From the NCBI GenBank assembly GCA_035533095.1, contig DATLUM010000137.1, positions 1-64,000 on the forward strand: DNA of 64,000 nt, in the 5' to 3' direction. The notes beneath the pieces were generated by a model. The model had not been told where the DNA came from and made no database searches. It saw only the letters and a list, made by a program, of their open reading frames with translations. Both the position numbers and the translations under genes were made by a program. Shown here piece by piece: positions 7,794 to 16,624 of this stretch. The DNA comes from Acidimicrobiales bacterium. Its GTDB lineage: Bacteria; Actinomycetota; Acidimicrobiia; Acidimicrobiales; Palsa-688. Each line of letters starts with the position of its first letter. Position 1 is the stretch's first letter.

Positions 7794-9047
7794 TCACCCG
7801 CTCCTGAGATCCCAGACGGTGCCCTCTGGAGTGTCACGCACCTCGACCCCCGCGGCAACCAGTAGATCCCGTATGCGGTCGGCGTCTGCAAAACGACGAG
7901 CCTCTCGGGCAGACTCGCGCTCGGCAATCAAGCCCTCCACGTAGACGCCCACCACCTCACGCGGGTCGCGCGCCCCCGTCTCCGCCAGAGATCCGAGGCG
8001 CACAACCATCCGGCGCAACGCGGCGCGCCCGCGTTCGCCGGCGTCGGACTGGGTCGTGTCGCCGGCCCATGCTGCGAGCGTCTCGTCGAGTTCCAGGATC
8101 GCGCCCACCGCTGTCGCCACGTCGCGAGCCGCGATCGCGCCGTCGAACTCGATCTCGAGCCGGCGGATCTCGCCGTGCAGGGCGGTACGCGGCGCCACGG
8201 CAGAGGCCCCGGCCTCGGGCTGGGGAGGCGCGCCGCCAGGTCTTTTCCCCGATGCAAGCGAGGCCAGCGAGCCGATCGGTACCGAATCGCCGGCCGCCAG
8301 GACGGCCGACTGGCCCCGCCGGCGCACCGTGACGGTTCCGTTGCCGGCGACAGTGGCGCTGCCCGCGTCCACATCGAGTATCAGCGCGGTGTGCTCGTCC
8401 ACGCCGAGCACCCACCCGCCGGCGGGAAGCTGCTGTTCGAGCACAGACAGGCGCCTCTCGCCCAGGTAGCAGAAGCGGGTGTCGTGGTTGCCGCCTTCGG
8501 CGTTGTCGTAGTGGGGGATGACCGCCACGTCGGGGCCGAGCACAGGCGCGATGAGATCCAGCCCGTCCGCCCATACAGGGTCCGCTCCGACCTTGTAGAT
8601 CTCGTACACCGGGACTGTGAAGCGGCCGAGCGTCAGCGCCGCCGCGCTGGCGAACACGACGCACCCACCGTGTGCGAGCTTGTCCGCCAGCAGGTCGGGA
8701 ACGTCCGTCCTGGCCCACTGTTCCAGCGCGTAAGTCGGGCTGCCTGGGCCCGCGAAGACCCACCGCGCAGAGGCGATCTTCGCGATAGAGGTTTCACGCC
8801 GGACCAGATCGGCGCTTTCGGTGCGGCGCAACTCGGCCACCTCCACGCGCCGTCCCACACTGGCGGTGAAGTACTCGACCGCTCTGGCGGAGATGTCGTC
8901 CGCGTTCATCTGGAAGCCGTAGGGCGTGTCCAACAGCACTGCCGGCACCGGATCCGGCCCGAGCCGTTCGAAGAGGAAACGGTGCGGCTTCACCATCGTC
9001 GGCGCCGTCTCGCCCGACCCCATGATGACCAGCAGCCGGGGTGTCAC
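7794..9047 (-). CDS. Cyanophycinase-like (peptidase S51 fold) protein fused to a CysRS-like C-terminal domain
   Basis: This 417-residue protein appears to have two parts. Residues 1 to about 260 resemble peptidase E/cyanophycinase: LVIMGSGETAP at the start, GPGSPTYALEQW near 99, CVVFASAAALTLG near 130 at the nucleophile-elbow position, and LGVDEHTALILD near 215. The elbow reads A-S-A-A rather than the usual G-T-S-A-G, so protease activity is uncertain. Residues about 290-417 are helical and end in ARRFADADRIRDLLVAAGVE, a sequence typical of the C-terminus of cysteinyl-tRNA synthetase. It overlaps the alpha/beta-hydrolase gene by four bases. The function of the combination is unknown. Confidence 0.75.
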   Translation of the reverse strand: MTPRLLVIMGSGETAPTMVKPHRFLFERLGPDPVPAVLLDTPYGFQMNADDISARAVEYFTASVGRRVEVAELRRTESADLVRRETSIAKIASARWVFAGPGSPTYALEQWARTDVPDLLADKLAHGGCVVFASAAALTLGRFTVPVYEIYKVGADPVWADGLDLIAPVLGPDVAVIPHYDNAEGGNHDTRFCYLGERRLSVLEQQLPAGGWVLGVDEHTALILDVDAGSATVAGNGTVTVRRRGQSAVLAAGDSVPIGSLASLASGKRPGGAPPQPEAGASAVAPRTALHGEIRRLEIEFDGAIAARDVATAVGAILELDETLAAWAGDTTQSDAGERGRAALRRMVVRLGSLAETGARDPREVVGVYVEGLIAERESAREARRFADADRIRDLLVAAGVEVRDTPEGTVWDLRSG

Positions 9048-9925
9048 GAGAAGAACCCCGGCTGGGTCGCTGCGTCGAGCAGGTCAGCGACGACATCGGG
9101 GTGCTGAGCGTGGAGGTCGTGGTCACCGTCGATCCAATGAACGACCGAGCGCGGCAGCAGCTTCGCAGCGCGTTCGACCGAATCACGCTTGCCTTGCATC
9201 CAGCGCTGGTTCGATTCGTCTCGCGCCGGGATGATCAGCACGGGAACGCTCATTTCCGCGAAGCGGGTCGAAGGTTTGTGCTCCCAAAGGTGGCGGAGTA
9301 TCACCATGTGGTCTTCGCGCGACAGCCACGGGCGGATGGTCCCGTCCGGGAGAAACTCCATGTTGGCGAGGGTCCCTTCTACCCCTTGCTCGGGCCAGCC
9401 GGGGTGCGAGTTGCGAATGTGTGATTCGACGCGGGCCGCGGGCATGCCGTCGAGCGGCGGTGGAGCGAGCGCGGCTTCGCACGTCGGCCAGTCGGCGAAA
9501 CCGTCCGCGAGGTCGTGGGTACCGCCGTCGATCAGAGCGACCGCGCTCACAGCATCCGGGTGGAGCGCGGCGAGCTCGAGCACGACGTTCGCGCCCCAGC
9601 TCTGGCCGGCGGCCAGCGGTCTATCCCAGCCGTAGTGATCGACCAGTGCCAGCAGATCGGCGGTCAAGGTCTGGAAGTCGTAACCGTCGCCGGGCTTTTC
9701 GGACCGGCCATGACCGCGCTGGTCGACAGCGACGACCGGGTGCCCGGACGCCGCGAGCCGATCGGCGACCCCGTCCCACAGGCGGGCGTTCGACGCGAGA
9801 CCGTGAACCAGCAGCAAAGGCGTTGCGTCACCGTCGCGGTTCCGGACGATGCAGCTGAGGTTCACCCCTCCCGTGCCGGCGATGGTCTCCCGCCTCGCAG
9901 GTACGGGAGCTGGGCTGGTGCTCAC
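9044..9925 (-). CDS. Alpha/beta-fold hydrolase
   Basis: This 293-residue protein has the alpha/beta-hydrolase plan: LLLVHGLASNARLWD near residue 38 (oxyanion HG), VAVDQRGHGRSEKP near 66, nucleophile elbow GQSWGAN near 108, an acid candidate in IPARDES near 233, and the catalytic His in DGDHDLH near 263. Substrate cannot be predicted. Both ends overlap neighbours by four bases, placing it in the middle of a coupled minus-strand operon with the flavin-fold protein upstream and the S51/CysRS fusion downstream. Confidence 0.88.
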   Translation of the reverse strand: MSTSPAPVPARRETIAGTGGVNLSCIVRNRDGDATPLLLVHGLASNARLWDGVADRLAASGHPVVAVDQRGHGRSEKPGDGYDFQTLTADLLALVDHYGWDRPLAAGQSWGANVVLELAALHPDAVSAVALIDGGTHDLADGFADWPTCEAALAPPPLDGMPAARVESHIRNSHPGWPEQGVEGTLANMEFLPDGTIRPWLSREDHMVILRHLWEHKPSTRFAEMSVPVLIIPARDESNQRWMQGKRDSVERAAKLLPRSVVHWIDGDHDLHAQHPDVVADLLDAATQPGFFS

Positions 9926-10332
9926 CCCGCTCGGTCGGGACCGGCGGAGGTCGGGGTGATAGCGATGATCACGCGCTTCTCGCGCACCATCGCCTCGCGG
10001 TAGTCGTCCCAGTCCGGGTGCTCGCCGGCGATCCCGCGGTACAACTCGACCAGAGGTTCCATCGCCTCAGGCAACGACACGATCTCCGCGCGGCCCTCGA
10101 CCACCACCCACTTCCCGAAGAAGTTGTCCGTGAACGCGCAGAGAGTCACGCGAGGGTCGCGCCTGATGTTGCGCACCTTGAACGCCGCTTCCCGGCTCGA
10201 CACGACGATCCTCCCCCGATCGTCCACCCCGTGCACCACCGGCGACGGCTGTGGTTCACCGCCGGGACGGCGGGCGATCAGTACCGACCGGTGGTTGGAG
10301 CTGAGGAACTCGAGAGCGTCTTGAACGTCCAT
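9922..10332 (-). CDS. PPOX/FDOR-family F420- or flavin-dependent oxidoreductase
   Basis: This 136-residue protein has the split beta-barrel of pyridoxamine-5'-phosphate-oxidase-like proteins: an opening helix, HRSVLIARRPGGEPQPSPV near residue 14, then VSSREAAFKVRNIRRDPRV near 44, typical of the actinobacterial F420-binding FDOR branch, and VVEGRAEIVS near 78. Such proteins reduce quinones, biliverdin or unknown small molecules with F420H2; the cofactor is inferred from family. It overlaps the alpha/beta hydrolase by four bases. The ATG at 10332 leaves only four bases after the DUF2017 stop, so it belongs to the clpS operon. Confidence 0.85.
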   Translation of the reverse strand: MDVQDALEFLSSNHRSVLIARRPGGEPQPSPVVHGVDDRGRIVVSSREAAFKVRNIRRDPRVTLCAFTDNFFGKWVVVEGRAEIVSLPEAMEPLVELYRGIAGEHPDWDDYREAMVREKRVIIAITPTSAGPDRAG

Positions 10333-10336
10333 GGGC

Positions 10337-10807
10337 TCAAGTCTGGTCTTCCAGCGCTTCTACTACTTCACCGAGCAGGTAGGTCAGCCACTGGTAGAGC
10401 GCCTCGTCCGGTGACTCCGGCCGGCGGTTCTCCTCGTCCTCCTGCACGTCGAGATGGGTCCCGAGGACCAGCCGGATGCTGTTGAGAGCGCGCGCCCACG
10501 CCAGGAGTTGCTCGCCGGTCAACGCGTCTGAGCCGGCCGTCGAGGCGAGCAGCTCGAACTCCTGGCGATGGCGGTCGACGAGGTCCTCCTGCATCAATCG
10601 GCGGTACTCGTCCTGCAACTGAAGGTCCTCCTGCTCGTTGTACGCGGGCGGGAAGAGCCGTTCCAGCACGGGCTGCGTGGGGTCGTCGAGCAGAGCCGCG
10701 AACTGCGGCCCGAGGTTGCGCAGGAGGTCGCGCTCGTCACCGTCGAGGTTGAGCTTGTAGGCGTCGCCTGACCTCTGGATGAGCCGGCGTGCGAAGAGCG
10801 GCGTCAG
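10337..10807 (-). CDS. DUF2017 family protein
   Basis: This protein of about 156 residues matches DUF2017, an actinobacterial family found next to clpS and of unknown function. Visible features are TPLFARRLIQRSGDAYKLNL at the start, DERDLLRNLGPQF, and a helical C-terminus WLTYLLGEVVEALE. Family-like sequence starts exactly at a CTG whose last two bases overlap the ClpS stop (CTGA); the nearest conventional start is GTG at 10831, overlapping clpS by 28 bases. I annotate CTG because the homology begins there. Its job may be linked to Clp proteolysis by neighbourhood alone. Confidence 0.8.
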   Translation of the reverse strand: MTPLFARRLIQRSGDAYKLNLDGDERDLLRNLGPQFAALLDDPTQPVLERLFPPAYNEQEDLQLQDEYRRLMQEDLVDRHRQEFELLASTAGSDALTGEQLLAWARALNSIRLVLGTHLDVQEDEENRRPESPDEALYQWLTYLLGEVVEALEDQT

Positions 10808-11097
10808 CTGTCGTGCTCCATGGTCGCCCACAAGCCGTGCTCGTGGAGGCGGAACACGTCCAGTTCCGCCTTCTCCCTGGGGCCGTGCGACACGACGGCC
10901 CTTCCCTTGTAGTGCACGTCGAGCATGAGACTGTGGGCCTTTTCCCGGCTGTACCCGAACAGCTTCTGGAGGACGAATGTGACGTAGGACATCAGGTTTA
11001 TCGGGTCGTTCCAGACCAGGACCTTCCACGGGCGGTCCGCGGCGGCGACCTCGCCTACTTCGGGTTCCTTGATCTCTACCGGCGCTGCGGTTGGCAT
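10804..11097 (-). CDS. clpS: ATP-dependent Clp protease adaptor ClpS
   Basis: This 97-residue protein is a full-length ClpS, the adaptor that hands N-degron substrates to the ClpC/ClpA unfoldase. Diagnostic sequence includes VLVWNDPINLMSYVTFVL (residues about 26-43, with the conserved N-D of the substrate pocket), KLFGYSREKAHSLMLDVHYKG, and GRAVVSHGPREKAEL. The N-terminal extension of about 23 residues is acidic. It heads the clpS-DUF2017-FDOR-hydrolase run and ends in a CTGA overlap with DUF2017. The ctaA gene ends only four bases upstream, so readthrough from ctaA is possible. Confidence 0.95.
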   Translation of the reverse strand: MPTAAPVEIKEPEVGEVAAADRPWKVLVWNDPINLMSYVTFVLQKLFGYSREKAHSLMLDVHYKGRAVVSHGPREKAELDVFRLHEHGLWATMEHDS

Positions 11098-11101
11098 CGC
11101 G

Positions 11102-12070
11102 TCAGCTTCCCGCCCGCACGGGCCGGGCCGCTCGGGCCCAGAGCCCCGCGTAGAAGTGGATGACGGCGATGATCACGAGGGCTGCGCCCGCTACGTGGAC
11201 GGCGACAAGCCCGACGGGGTCACCGTTGAAGTACTGGATGTAGCCGATAACCGCCTGAAGAACGAGCGCACCTAGGAGCAATTGCGCCCTCTTGATGACC
11301 GGCCGGGGTGCGCCGGTCCGAGCCAGGTTCCACAGCGCCACGACGGTGACCACGAGAAATATCTCGACCGAAGTGCCGTGCAGCTGTGCAACAGAATGAA
11401 GGGAAAGACGGAACCGCTGAGCGGTCGGGTCACCTCCATGAGGACCGGTGGACGTGACGATGGTCCCGAGGGTGACCACCGCGGCTGTGGCGATCAATAA
11501 GAGGCGGGACAGGACGATGGTCGAGCGGTCGACGAGCGGTCGGGGTTCGGCCGCCTCGTCGTGGATGCCCGCCCGCTCGTAGAGCACCACAGCGACCGCG
11601 AGGAATGCGAGGCCGAGGAGGAAGTGGGCCGAGACGAGCGCTGGCGCCAGCTTGTAGTAGACGACGAGGGCGCCCATGACCACCTCGGCGAACAGGCCGA
11701 CCACCAGGCCGGCAGACAGCCAGGTGAGGTCCCGCCGGCGGGGCGAACGCAGCAGGGCGGCCGCGAGCGCCCCGATGGAGGCCAACGACACCGCTGCGTT
11801 GATCAACCGATTCCCGAACTCCACCCACGCGTGGAACTGCAGCGGCGCCACGACGCCGGTCGCGGTGCAGTTCGGCCAGTCCGGGCAGCCGAGCCCCGAC
11901 CCCGTGAGGCGGACAGCCGCCCCCGACACGATCGTGACAGCGAGGGCCCACACGGCTGCGGCGGCGACGACCCGGAAGGCCCGCGGCGAAACGCGAGGTA
12001 GACGTGCTGTCAGCCCTGCCAGGCCGCCGACGGTCCCGGCCCCCGGGGCGGTCGTCGTCGTGTCGGCCAT
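11102..12070 (-). CDS. ctaA: Heme A synthase (COX15/CtaA)
   Basis: This 322-residue membrane protein hydroxylates heme O to heme A for cytochrome c oxidase. It has about eight hydrophobic helices and the family marks GAAVRLTGSGLGCPDWPNC near residue 50 (conserved Cys pair), FHAWVEFGNRLI near 80, SAHFLLGL near 145, LHSVAQLHG near 224, and HVAGAALVIIAVIHFY near 289, giving the heme-ligand His residues. The ATG at 12070 is used; another in-frame ATG lies nine bases upstream, and the long open frame beyond is non-coding. Divergent from ctaB with 85 bases between starts, so they likely share a control region. Confidence 0.93.
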   Translation of the reverse strand: MADTTTTAPGAGTVGGLAGLTARLPRVSPRAFRVVAAAAVWALAVTIVSGAAVRLTGSGLGCPDWPNCTATGVVAPLQFHAWVEFGNRLINAAVSLASIGALAAALLRSPRRRDLTWLSAGLVVGLFAEVVMGALVVYYKLAPALVSAHFLLGLAFLAVAVVLYERAGIHDEAAEPRPLVDRSTIVLSRLLLIATAAVVTLGTIVTSTGPHGGDPTAQRFRLSLHSVAQLHGTSVEIFLVVTVVALWNLARTGAPRPVIKRAQLLLGALVLQAVIGYIQYFNGDPVGLVAVHVAGAALVIIAVIHFYAGLWARAARPVRAGS

Positions 12071-12155
12071 CGCGACCATCGTAGGACGGGTGGCGCTGCG
12101 GCCCCACCCGGCCGCTTTGTTGGCTCCCGGTGGGCTGCCGTAGTCTCGTAGCCCG

Positions 12156-13064
12156 ATGTCGACAGCGGCCCCAACAGCCCTTCCGGGCGAAATATCCCTC
12201 GGGCGCCGCCTGGGCGGCTTCATCGCGCTGACCAAGCCACGCATCATCGAGCTGCTCCTCGTGACAACACTGCCGACGATGGTGGTCGCTGCGCGCGGTC
12301 TCCCCCCGTGGCAGCTGGTGCTCACCACGCTCGCCGGGGGCACCCTGGCCGCGGGCGGAGCCAACGCCATCAACATGGTCGTCGACCGCGACATCGACGC
12401 GGTAATGCACAGGACCCGCAAGCGACCGTTGGTCACCGGGGTCGTGTCCGCGCCGGAAGCGCTGGCCTTCGCCATCGGCTTGGAGGTTGCAGCGTTCGGC
12501 CTTCTGTGGGCAGAGGTCAACCTGCTCTCCGCGCTGCTCGCCGTCAGCGCCACGCTGTTCTACGTCTTCGTCTACACGCTCTGGCTGAAGAGGACTTCAA
12601 GGCAGAACATCGTGATCGGCGGCGCCGCGGGCGCTGTTCCGGTCCTGGTCGGTTGGGCGGCGGTACGCGACAGCGTCGGGTGGGCCCCTGTGGTTCTCTT
12701 CGCCCTCATGTTCGTTTGGACGCCGCCGCACTTCTGGGCCTTGGCCATCCGTTACCGCGACGACTACAAGTCGGTGGACGTGCCGATGATGCCGGTGGTG
12801 ACGTCGTTCAGGAAGACGGCGGCGCAGATCTTCGCCTACACCTTGCTGGTGGCCGTGGTTTCGCTGGTATTCGGATGGACCGCGAGGATGGGAGCGCTGT
12901 ACTGGGCCTCGGCTGTGATTCTCGGAGCGGTGTTCTGCGTGCTGGCCTACCGGTTGTGGCGATCGCCCAACGAAGGGCTGGCTATGAAGCTGTTCCACTG
13001 GTCGATCACCTACGTGACCCTGCTGTTCGCCGCGATGGCAGTCGACCAGCTGGTGCTGCACTGA
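12156..13064 (+). CDS. ctaB: Protoheme IX farnesyltransferase (heme O synthase)
   Basis: This 302-residue UbiA-family prenyltransferase converts protoheme IX to heme O. It has the expected nine-helix membrane profile, TKPRIIELLLVTTLPTM near residue 26, the first Asp-rich motif NAINMVVDRDIDAVMHRT near 72, YTLWLKRTSRQNIVIGG near 130, and the second polar motif RYRDDYKSVDVPMMPV near 202. Length is standard. It diverges from ctaA, supplying the substrate for that enzyme. It converges on the ABC permease gene at 13110, 45 bases beyond its stop. Confidence 0.95.
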   Translation: MSTAAPTALPGEISLGRRLGGFIALTKPRIIELLLVTTLPTMVVAARGLPPWQLVLTTLAGGTLAAGGANAINMVVDRDIDAVMHRTRKRPLVTGVVSAPEALAFAIGLEVAAFGLLWAEVNLLSALLAVSATLFYVFVYTLWLKRTSRQNIVIGGAAGAVPVLVGWAAVRDSVGWAPVVLFALMFVWTPPHFWALAIRYRDDYKSVDVPMMPVVTSFRKTAAQIFAYTLLVAVVSLVFGWTARMGALYWASAVILGAVFCVLAYRLWRSPNEGLAMKLFHWSITYVTLLFAAMAVDQLVLH

Positions 13065-13109
13065 AGAAGTTCGCAGAATTGCTCCACCGGCGCGAACCTC
13101 TTTAGTCAG

Positions 13110-13841
13110 CTACTCCCAACGGAAGAAGTAGGCCGCTGCGGCGGGTGCTGCGGCCGCCCACACCGCCAGGACGATCCACGCCCTGAGAGGCACGCCTTGA
13201 GAGTTCGCGGCGAGAGCCCCGTTGAGCGCGTCGGATAGGGCACCGGCGGGCAGCCCGCGTGCGAAGGTCCGGAGGCCAGCGGGCAGCTTCGAGAGCGGGA
13301 TCACCATCCCGCCGAGGAGCAGCAAGAGAAGGTAAAGACCGTTGGCGGCGGCGAGGGTCACCTCCGCGCGCAGAGCACCGGCCATCAGCAGCCCGACGCC
13401 GGCGAAGCCAACGGTTCCGAGGAGGATCGCCGGGGCGGCGGGCCACAGGGATCCGCCGGCGTGCCAGCCGAGGCCGAGCGCCACTCCGACGATCACGCCG
13501 ACCTGGAACGCCTCGATGACGACGATCGACAGGATCTTCGCCGCCAACAGGCGGGGGCGGCCGAGCGGAGTCGCGGCCAGCCGCTTCAGCACCCCGTATT
13601 GGCGTTCGAAGCCGGTCGCGATGCCAAGGCTGACCATTGCCGTCGACATGACCGCGAGGGCGAGGATGCCCGGGGCGAGGAAGTCGACCGGGTGGCGCAC
13701 GCCGGCGGGCTTCGGCAGCACGTCGACGAGCGAGAAGAAGATCAGCAGCCCCAGCGGTATCGCCAGGTTGAGCAGCACCGCATCGCCGCGCCGCAAGGTG
13801 AGCCGCAGCTCCGTCGCGGTCTGAGATCTGAGCGCTCTCAT
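13110..13841 (-). CDS. ABC-2-type transporter permease
   Basis: This 243-residue protein is the membrane part of an ABC-2 exporter. About six hydrophobic helices are visible, with FLAPGILALAVMSTAMVSLG near residue 57 and the ABC-2 loop ERQYGVLKRLAATPLGRP near 80. Its ATG overlaps the stop of the ATPase gene by four bases (ATGA), so the pair is coupled. The longer open frame to 14378 lies over the ATPase in another frame and was discarded. Substrate is not predictable; drug or lipid export is typical of the family. Confidence 0.87.
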   Translation of the reverse strand: MRALRSQTATELRLTLRRGDAVLLNLAIPLGLLIFFSLVDVLPKPAGVRHPVDFLAPGILALAVMSTAMVSLGIATGFERQYGVLKRLAATPLGRPRLLAAKILSIVVIEAFQVGVIVGVALGLGWHAGGSLWPAAPAILLGTVGFAGVGLLMAGALRAEVTLAAANGLYLLLLLLGGMVIPLSKLPAGLRTFARGLPAGALSDALNGALAANSQGVPLRAWIVLAVWAAAAPAAAAYFFRWE

Positions 13842-14782
13842 GGTTGCGAGTTCTCCGGAAGCTCGCCCGTCAGGCGGAGGAAGACCTCTTCGAGGCTCTC
13901 CCGCCCGGCGCGCAGGCTGGTGAGTGGGAGATCGCGCTCGGCCATCCAAGCGGCGAGAGCGGCCGTCGTTGCCGGCGCGTTCTCTGCCTCGACTGTGTAG
14001 TGGCCGGGTGATTGCTCGCGGACCGGCGCGTCGAGAGCGGCGGACAGCGCGGCCAGGTCGATGCCGGGCGGTGCTTCGAAGCGAAGGCCGGCGTTGCCGG
14101 TCGCGGTCAGCTCTGCAAGGGTGCCGGACGCGACGACCCGCCCTCGATCGACGATGACGATGGTGTCCGCAACCCGCTCCGCCTCCTCGAGCTCGTGTGT
14201 GGTCAGGAGCACGCAAACACCGACGGCACGTAGCCGGGCGATCTCCGAGCGGATCGCGATCCGCCCCTGCGGGTCGACGCCAGCCGTGGGTTCGTCGAGG
14301 AATGCCACCTCGGGGCGGCCGACGAGGGCGAGCGCCAGGGAGAGACGCTGTTGTTCTCCTCCGGAGAGGCGGCGCCATGGGGTGCGCGCCACCGCGGTGA
14401 GCCCCACCCGGGCCAGCAATGCGTCAGGCTGTTCCGGATCGTCGTAATAGCTGGCGAACAGGCGGACTGCTTCCCCCGGTCCCATACCCGGGTAGACGCC
14501 GCCCCGCTGCAGCATGACGCCTATACGGGAGGCGAGAGCCCGCGTCTCGCTGTGGACACCGGGGTCGAGGCCCAGCACCCGCACGGAGCCGGCAGACCGC
14601 CGGCGGTACCCCTCCAGGGACTCGACGGTGCTCGTCTTGCCCGCCCCGTTGCGGCCGAGCAGCGCGACCACCTCGCCCCGGTGGGCGCTGAACTCGACCC
14701 CGTCGACCGCAACCAGGTCTCCGTAGCGCACGACCAGCCCGGATACCTCGATCGCGGCGCCGGAATGGGGGACGGCGGGCAC
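13838..14782 (-). CDS. ABC transporter ATP-binding protein (DrrA-like)
   Basis: This protein of about 314 residues is the ATPase of an ABC-2 exporter. Motifs seen: Walker A LLGRNGAGKTST near residue 42, signature LSGGEQQRLSLAL near 141, Walker B VAFLDEPTAGVDP near 161, and switch His in LLTTHELEE near 193, followed by a C-terminal DrrA-like extension of about 90 residues. The start is uncertain: family-like sequence begins near GTG at 14782, which lacks a clear ribosome binding site. It is divergent from a second exporter ATPase at 14880, about 100 bases away, so the two systems share a control region. Confidence 0.87.
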   Translation of the reverse strand: MPAVPHSGAAIEVSGLVVRYGDLVAVDGVEFSAHRGEVVALLGRNGAGKTSTVESLEGYRRRSAGSVRVLGLDPGVHSETRALASRIGVMLQRGGVYPGMGPGEAVRLFASYYDDPEQPDALLARVGLTAVARTPWRRLSGGEQQRLSLALALVGRPEVAFLDEPTAGVDPQGRIAIRSEIARLRAVGVCVLLTTHELEEAERVADTIVIVDRGRVVASGTLAELTATGNAGLRFEAPPGIDLAALSAALDAPVREQSPGHYTVEAENAPATTAALAAWMAERDLPLTSLRAGRESLEEVFLRLTGELPENSQP

Positions 14783-14879
14783 GGGGCACGAAGCTACCGC
14801 GGCGTCATACCGGCGGACGACGGAGTGAATACATCTCGCGCGGGATGTGCGGCGGTGCCCCATGCCCCATGATGGAGCG

Positions 14880-15794
14880 ATGATCGAGGCCCGAAACCTC
14901 ACCAAGCACTATGGGAGAACCGTCGCCGTCGACGACCTCAGCTTCGATGTGGCGCCGGGGCGGGTGACCGGCTTCCTCGGGCCGAACGGGGCCGGCAAGA
15001 CCACGACCATGCGGATGATCCTCGGTCTGGACAGGCCCAACTCCGGCGCCGTGACGATCAACGGCCGCCCCTACCGGGACCTACCGGCACCCCTCCGTGA
15101 GGTCGGCGCCCTGCTCGACGCCAAGGCCCTGCACGGTGGCCGCAAGGCCTACTACCACCTCCTACTCCTCGCCCAGAGCAACGGGATCGCCAAGGCGCGG
15201 GTCGACGAGGTGCTCCGTATCGTCGGTCTGGAGGGAGTCGCCGACAGGCGCGCCGGCGGCTTCTCCCTCGGCATGGGCCAGAGGTTGGGTATCGCCGCGG
15301 CGTTGCTCGGTGACCCCGGGATCTTGATGTTCGACGAGCCGGTCAACGGGCTGGACCCGGAAGGCATTGCTTGGGTCCGCCAGTTGATGCGCGCGCTCGC
15401 GGCTGAGGGTCGCACCGTGCTCGTTTCGAGCCACCTGATGAGCGAGATGTCGCTCACCGCCGACCACCTGATCGTCATCGGCAAGGGCAAGCTCATACGT
15501 GACGAGAGCGTGACCCAGTTCGTCGAGTCGAGCTCGCGACACTCGGTGAGGGTCCGCTCGCCGCAGCGAGAGCGGCTGGAGGAACTCGTGCAGCACGCAG
15601 GGGCGTCTTTTTCCCGAGTCGAAGACGGGACGCTCGACGTGCTCGGGCTCGAAGCTGCCGCCATCGGCGAACTCGCCGCTTCGAACGGCTTGGTGCTGCA
15701 CGAGCTCACGCCGAAACGCGCATCTCTCGAGGAGGCGTTCATGGAGTTGACCCGCGACAGCGTCGAGTTCCACGCGACAGGGCAGGTGGCCTGA
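14880..15794 (+). CDS. ABC transporter ATP-binding protein
   Basis: This 304-residue ATPase has Walker A FLGPNGAGKTTTMRM near residue 36, signature FSLGMGQRLGIAAAL near 128, Walker B ILMFDEPVNGLDPEG near 149, and switch His in SSHLMSEMS near 182. The ATG at 14880 is chosen because GGAG lies just before it and family sequence starts there; an earlier in-frame ATG at 14847 adds eleven residues. Its stop and the next ATG share an A (TGATG), coupling it to the permease. The C-terminal 90 residues form the accessory domain typical of multidrug/bacitracin exporters. Substrate unknown. Confidence 0.9.
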   Translation: MIEARNLTKHYGRTVAVDDLSFDVAPGRVTGFLGPNGAGKTTTMRMILGLDRPNSGAVTINGRPYRDLPAPLREVGALLDAKALHGGRKAYYHLLLLAQSNGIAKARVDEVLRIVGLEGVADRRAGGFSLGMGQRLGIAAALLGDPGILMFDEPVNGLDPEGIAWVRQLMRALAAEGRTVLVSSHLMSEMSLTADHLIVIGKGKLIRDESVTQFVESSSRHSVRVRSPQRERLEELVQHAGASFSRVEDGTLDVLGLEAAAIGELAASNGLVLHELTPKRASLEEAFMELTRDSVEFHATGQVA

Positions 15795-16615
15795 TGACCG
15801 CGGTGATCGAACGGCCGCCGCAGACGGCTTCTCCCGTACGTCGCGCGACCTTCGGCGACGCGCTCCGTTCGGAATGGACGAAGCTGCGGACGGTCCGCTC
15901 GACGTTCTGGTCGCTCGCCGCCGCCGCCGCCCTCGGGATCGGCCTCGGAGCGCTGATCAGCTGGGCCGGCGCCAGCCGCTTCCACCGCGACGCCGGATTG
16001 CACTTCAACTGGAATCCCACCGATCACAGCCTGCGCAGCCTCACGATCGCGCAGCTGGCGTTCGCGGTGCTAGGTGTTCTGATCATCAGCGGCGAGTACT
16101 CGACCGGCATGATCCGCACGAGCCTCGCCGCCGTCGCGAAGCGGTCGCGGATGTTGTCGGCCAAGCTGACCGTCTTCACTTTGTTGGCATTGATCGCCGG
16201 CGAGGCGATCGCGTTGGCGACCTTCTTCCTCGGCCAGGCACTCATCTACGGCAAGGCTCCGTCCGCGAGCATCGGGTATCCGCACGTCGCCCGGGCGGTC
16301 ATAGGTGCCGGCGTGTATCTAGCGCTGCTCGCGTTGCTCGGCTCAGCGATCGCGACGATCGTGAGGCATGCCGCGGCGGGTATCGCTGTAATAGTCGCGA
16401 TCCTGTTTGTCCTGCCGGGCATCGCGTATGCCCTGCCGACGTCATGGCAACAGCCGATCGAGGAGTACTGGCCCACCAACGCCGGCCAGCAGTTCGCCAT
16501 CGTGATGCGCGACGCGCACACGCTCGGGCCGTGGCAGGGCTTCGGCGTGATGGCGGCCTTCGTGGCGGTCGTTCTGGTAGCGGCCTTCGTGCTGTTAGAG
16601 CGGCGCGACGCGTAA
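15794..16615 (+). CDS. ABC transporter permease
   Basis: This 273-residue membrane protein partners with the ATPase directly upstream, sharing one base with its stop. It opens with a cytoplasmic stretch containing ALRSEWTKLRTVRSTFWSL, a pattern common at the start of ABC-2 permeases, and then about six hydrophobic helices. GEYSTGMIRTSLAAVAKRSR near residue 96 is the characteristic conserved loop of this group. Substrate unknown. A histidine-phosphatase gene starts nine bases downstream on the same strand and may be co-transcribed. Confidence 0.88.
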   Translation: MTAVIERPPQTASPVRRATFGDALRSEWTKLRTVRSTFWSLAAAAALGIGLGALISWAGASRFHRDAGLHFNWNPTDHSLRSLTIAQLAFAVLGVLIISGEYSTGMIRTSLAAVAKRSRMLSAKLTVFTLLALIAGEAIALATFFLGQALIYGKAPSASIGYPHVARAVIGAGVYLALLALLGSAIATIVRHAAAGIAVIVAILFVLPGIAYALPTSWQQPIEEYWPTNAGQQFAIVMRDAHTLGPWQGFGVMAAFVAVVLVAAFVLLERRDA

Positions 16616-16624
16616 CCTGCCAGG

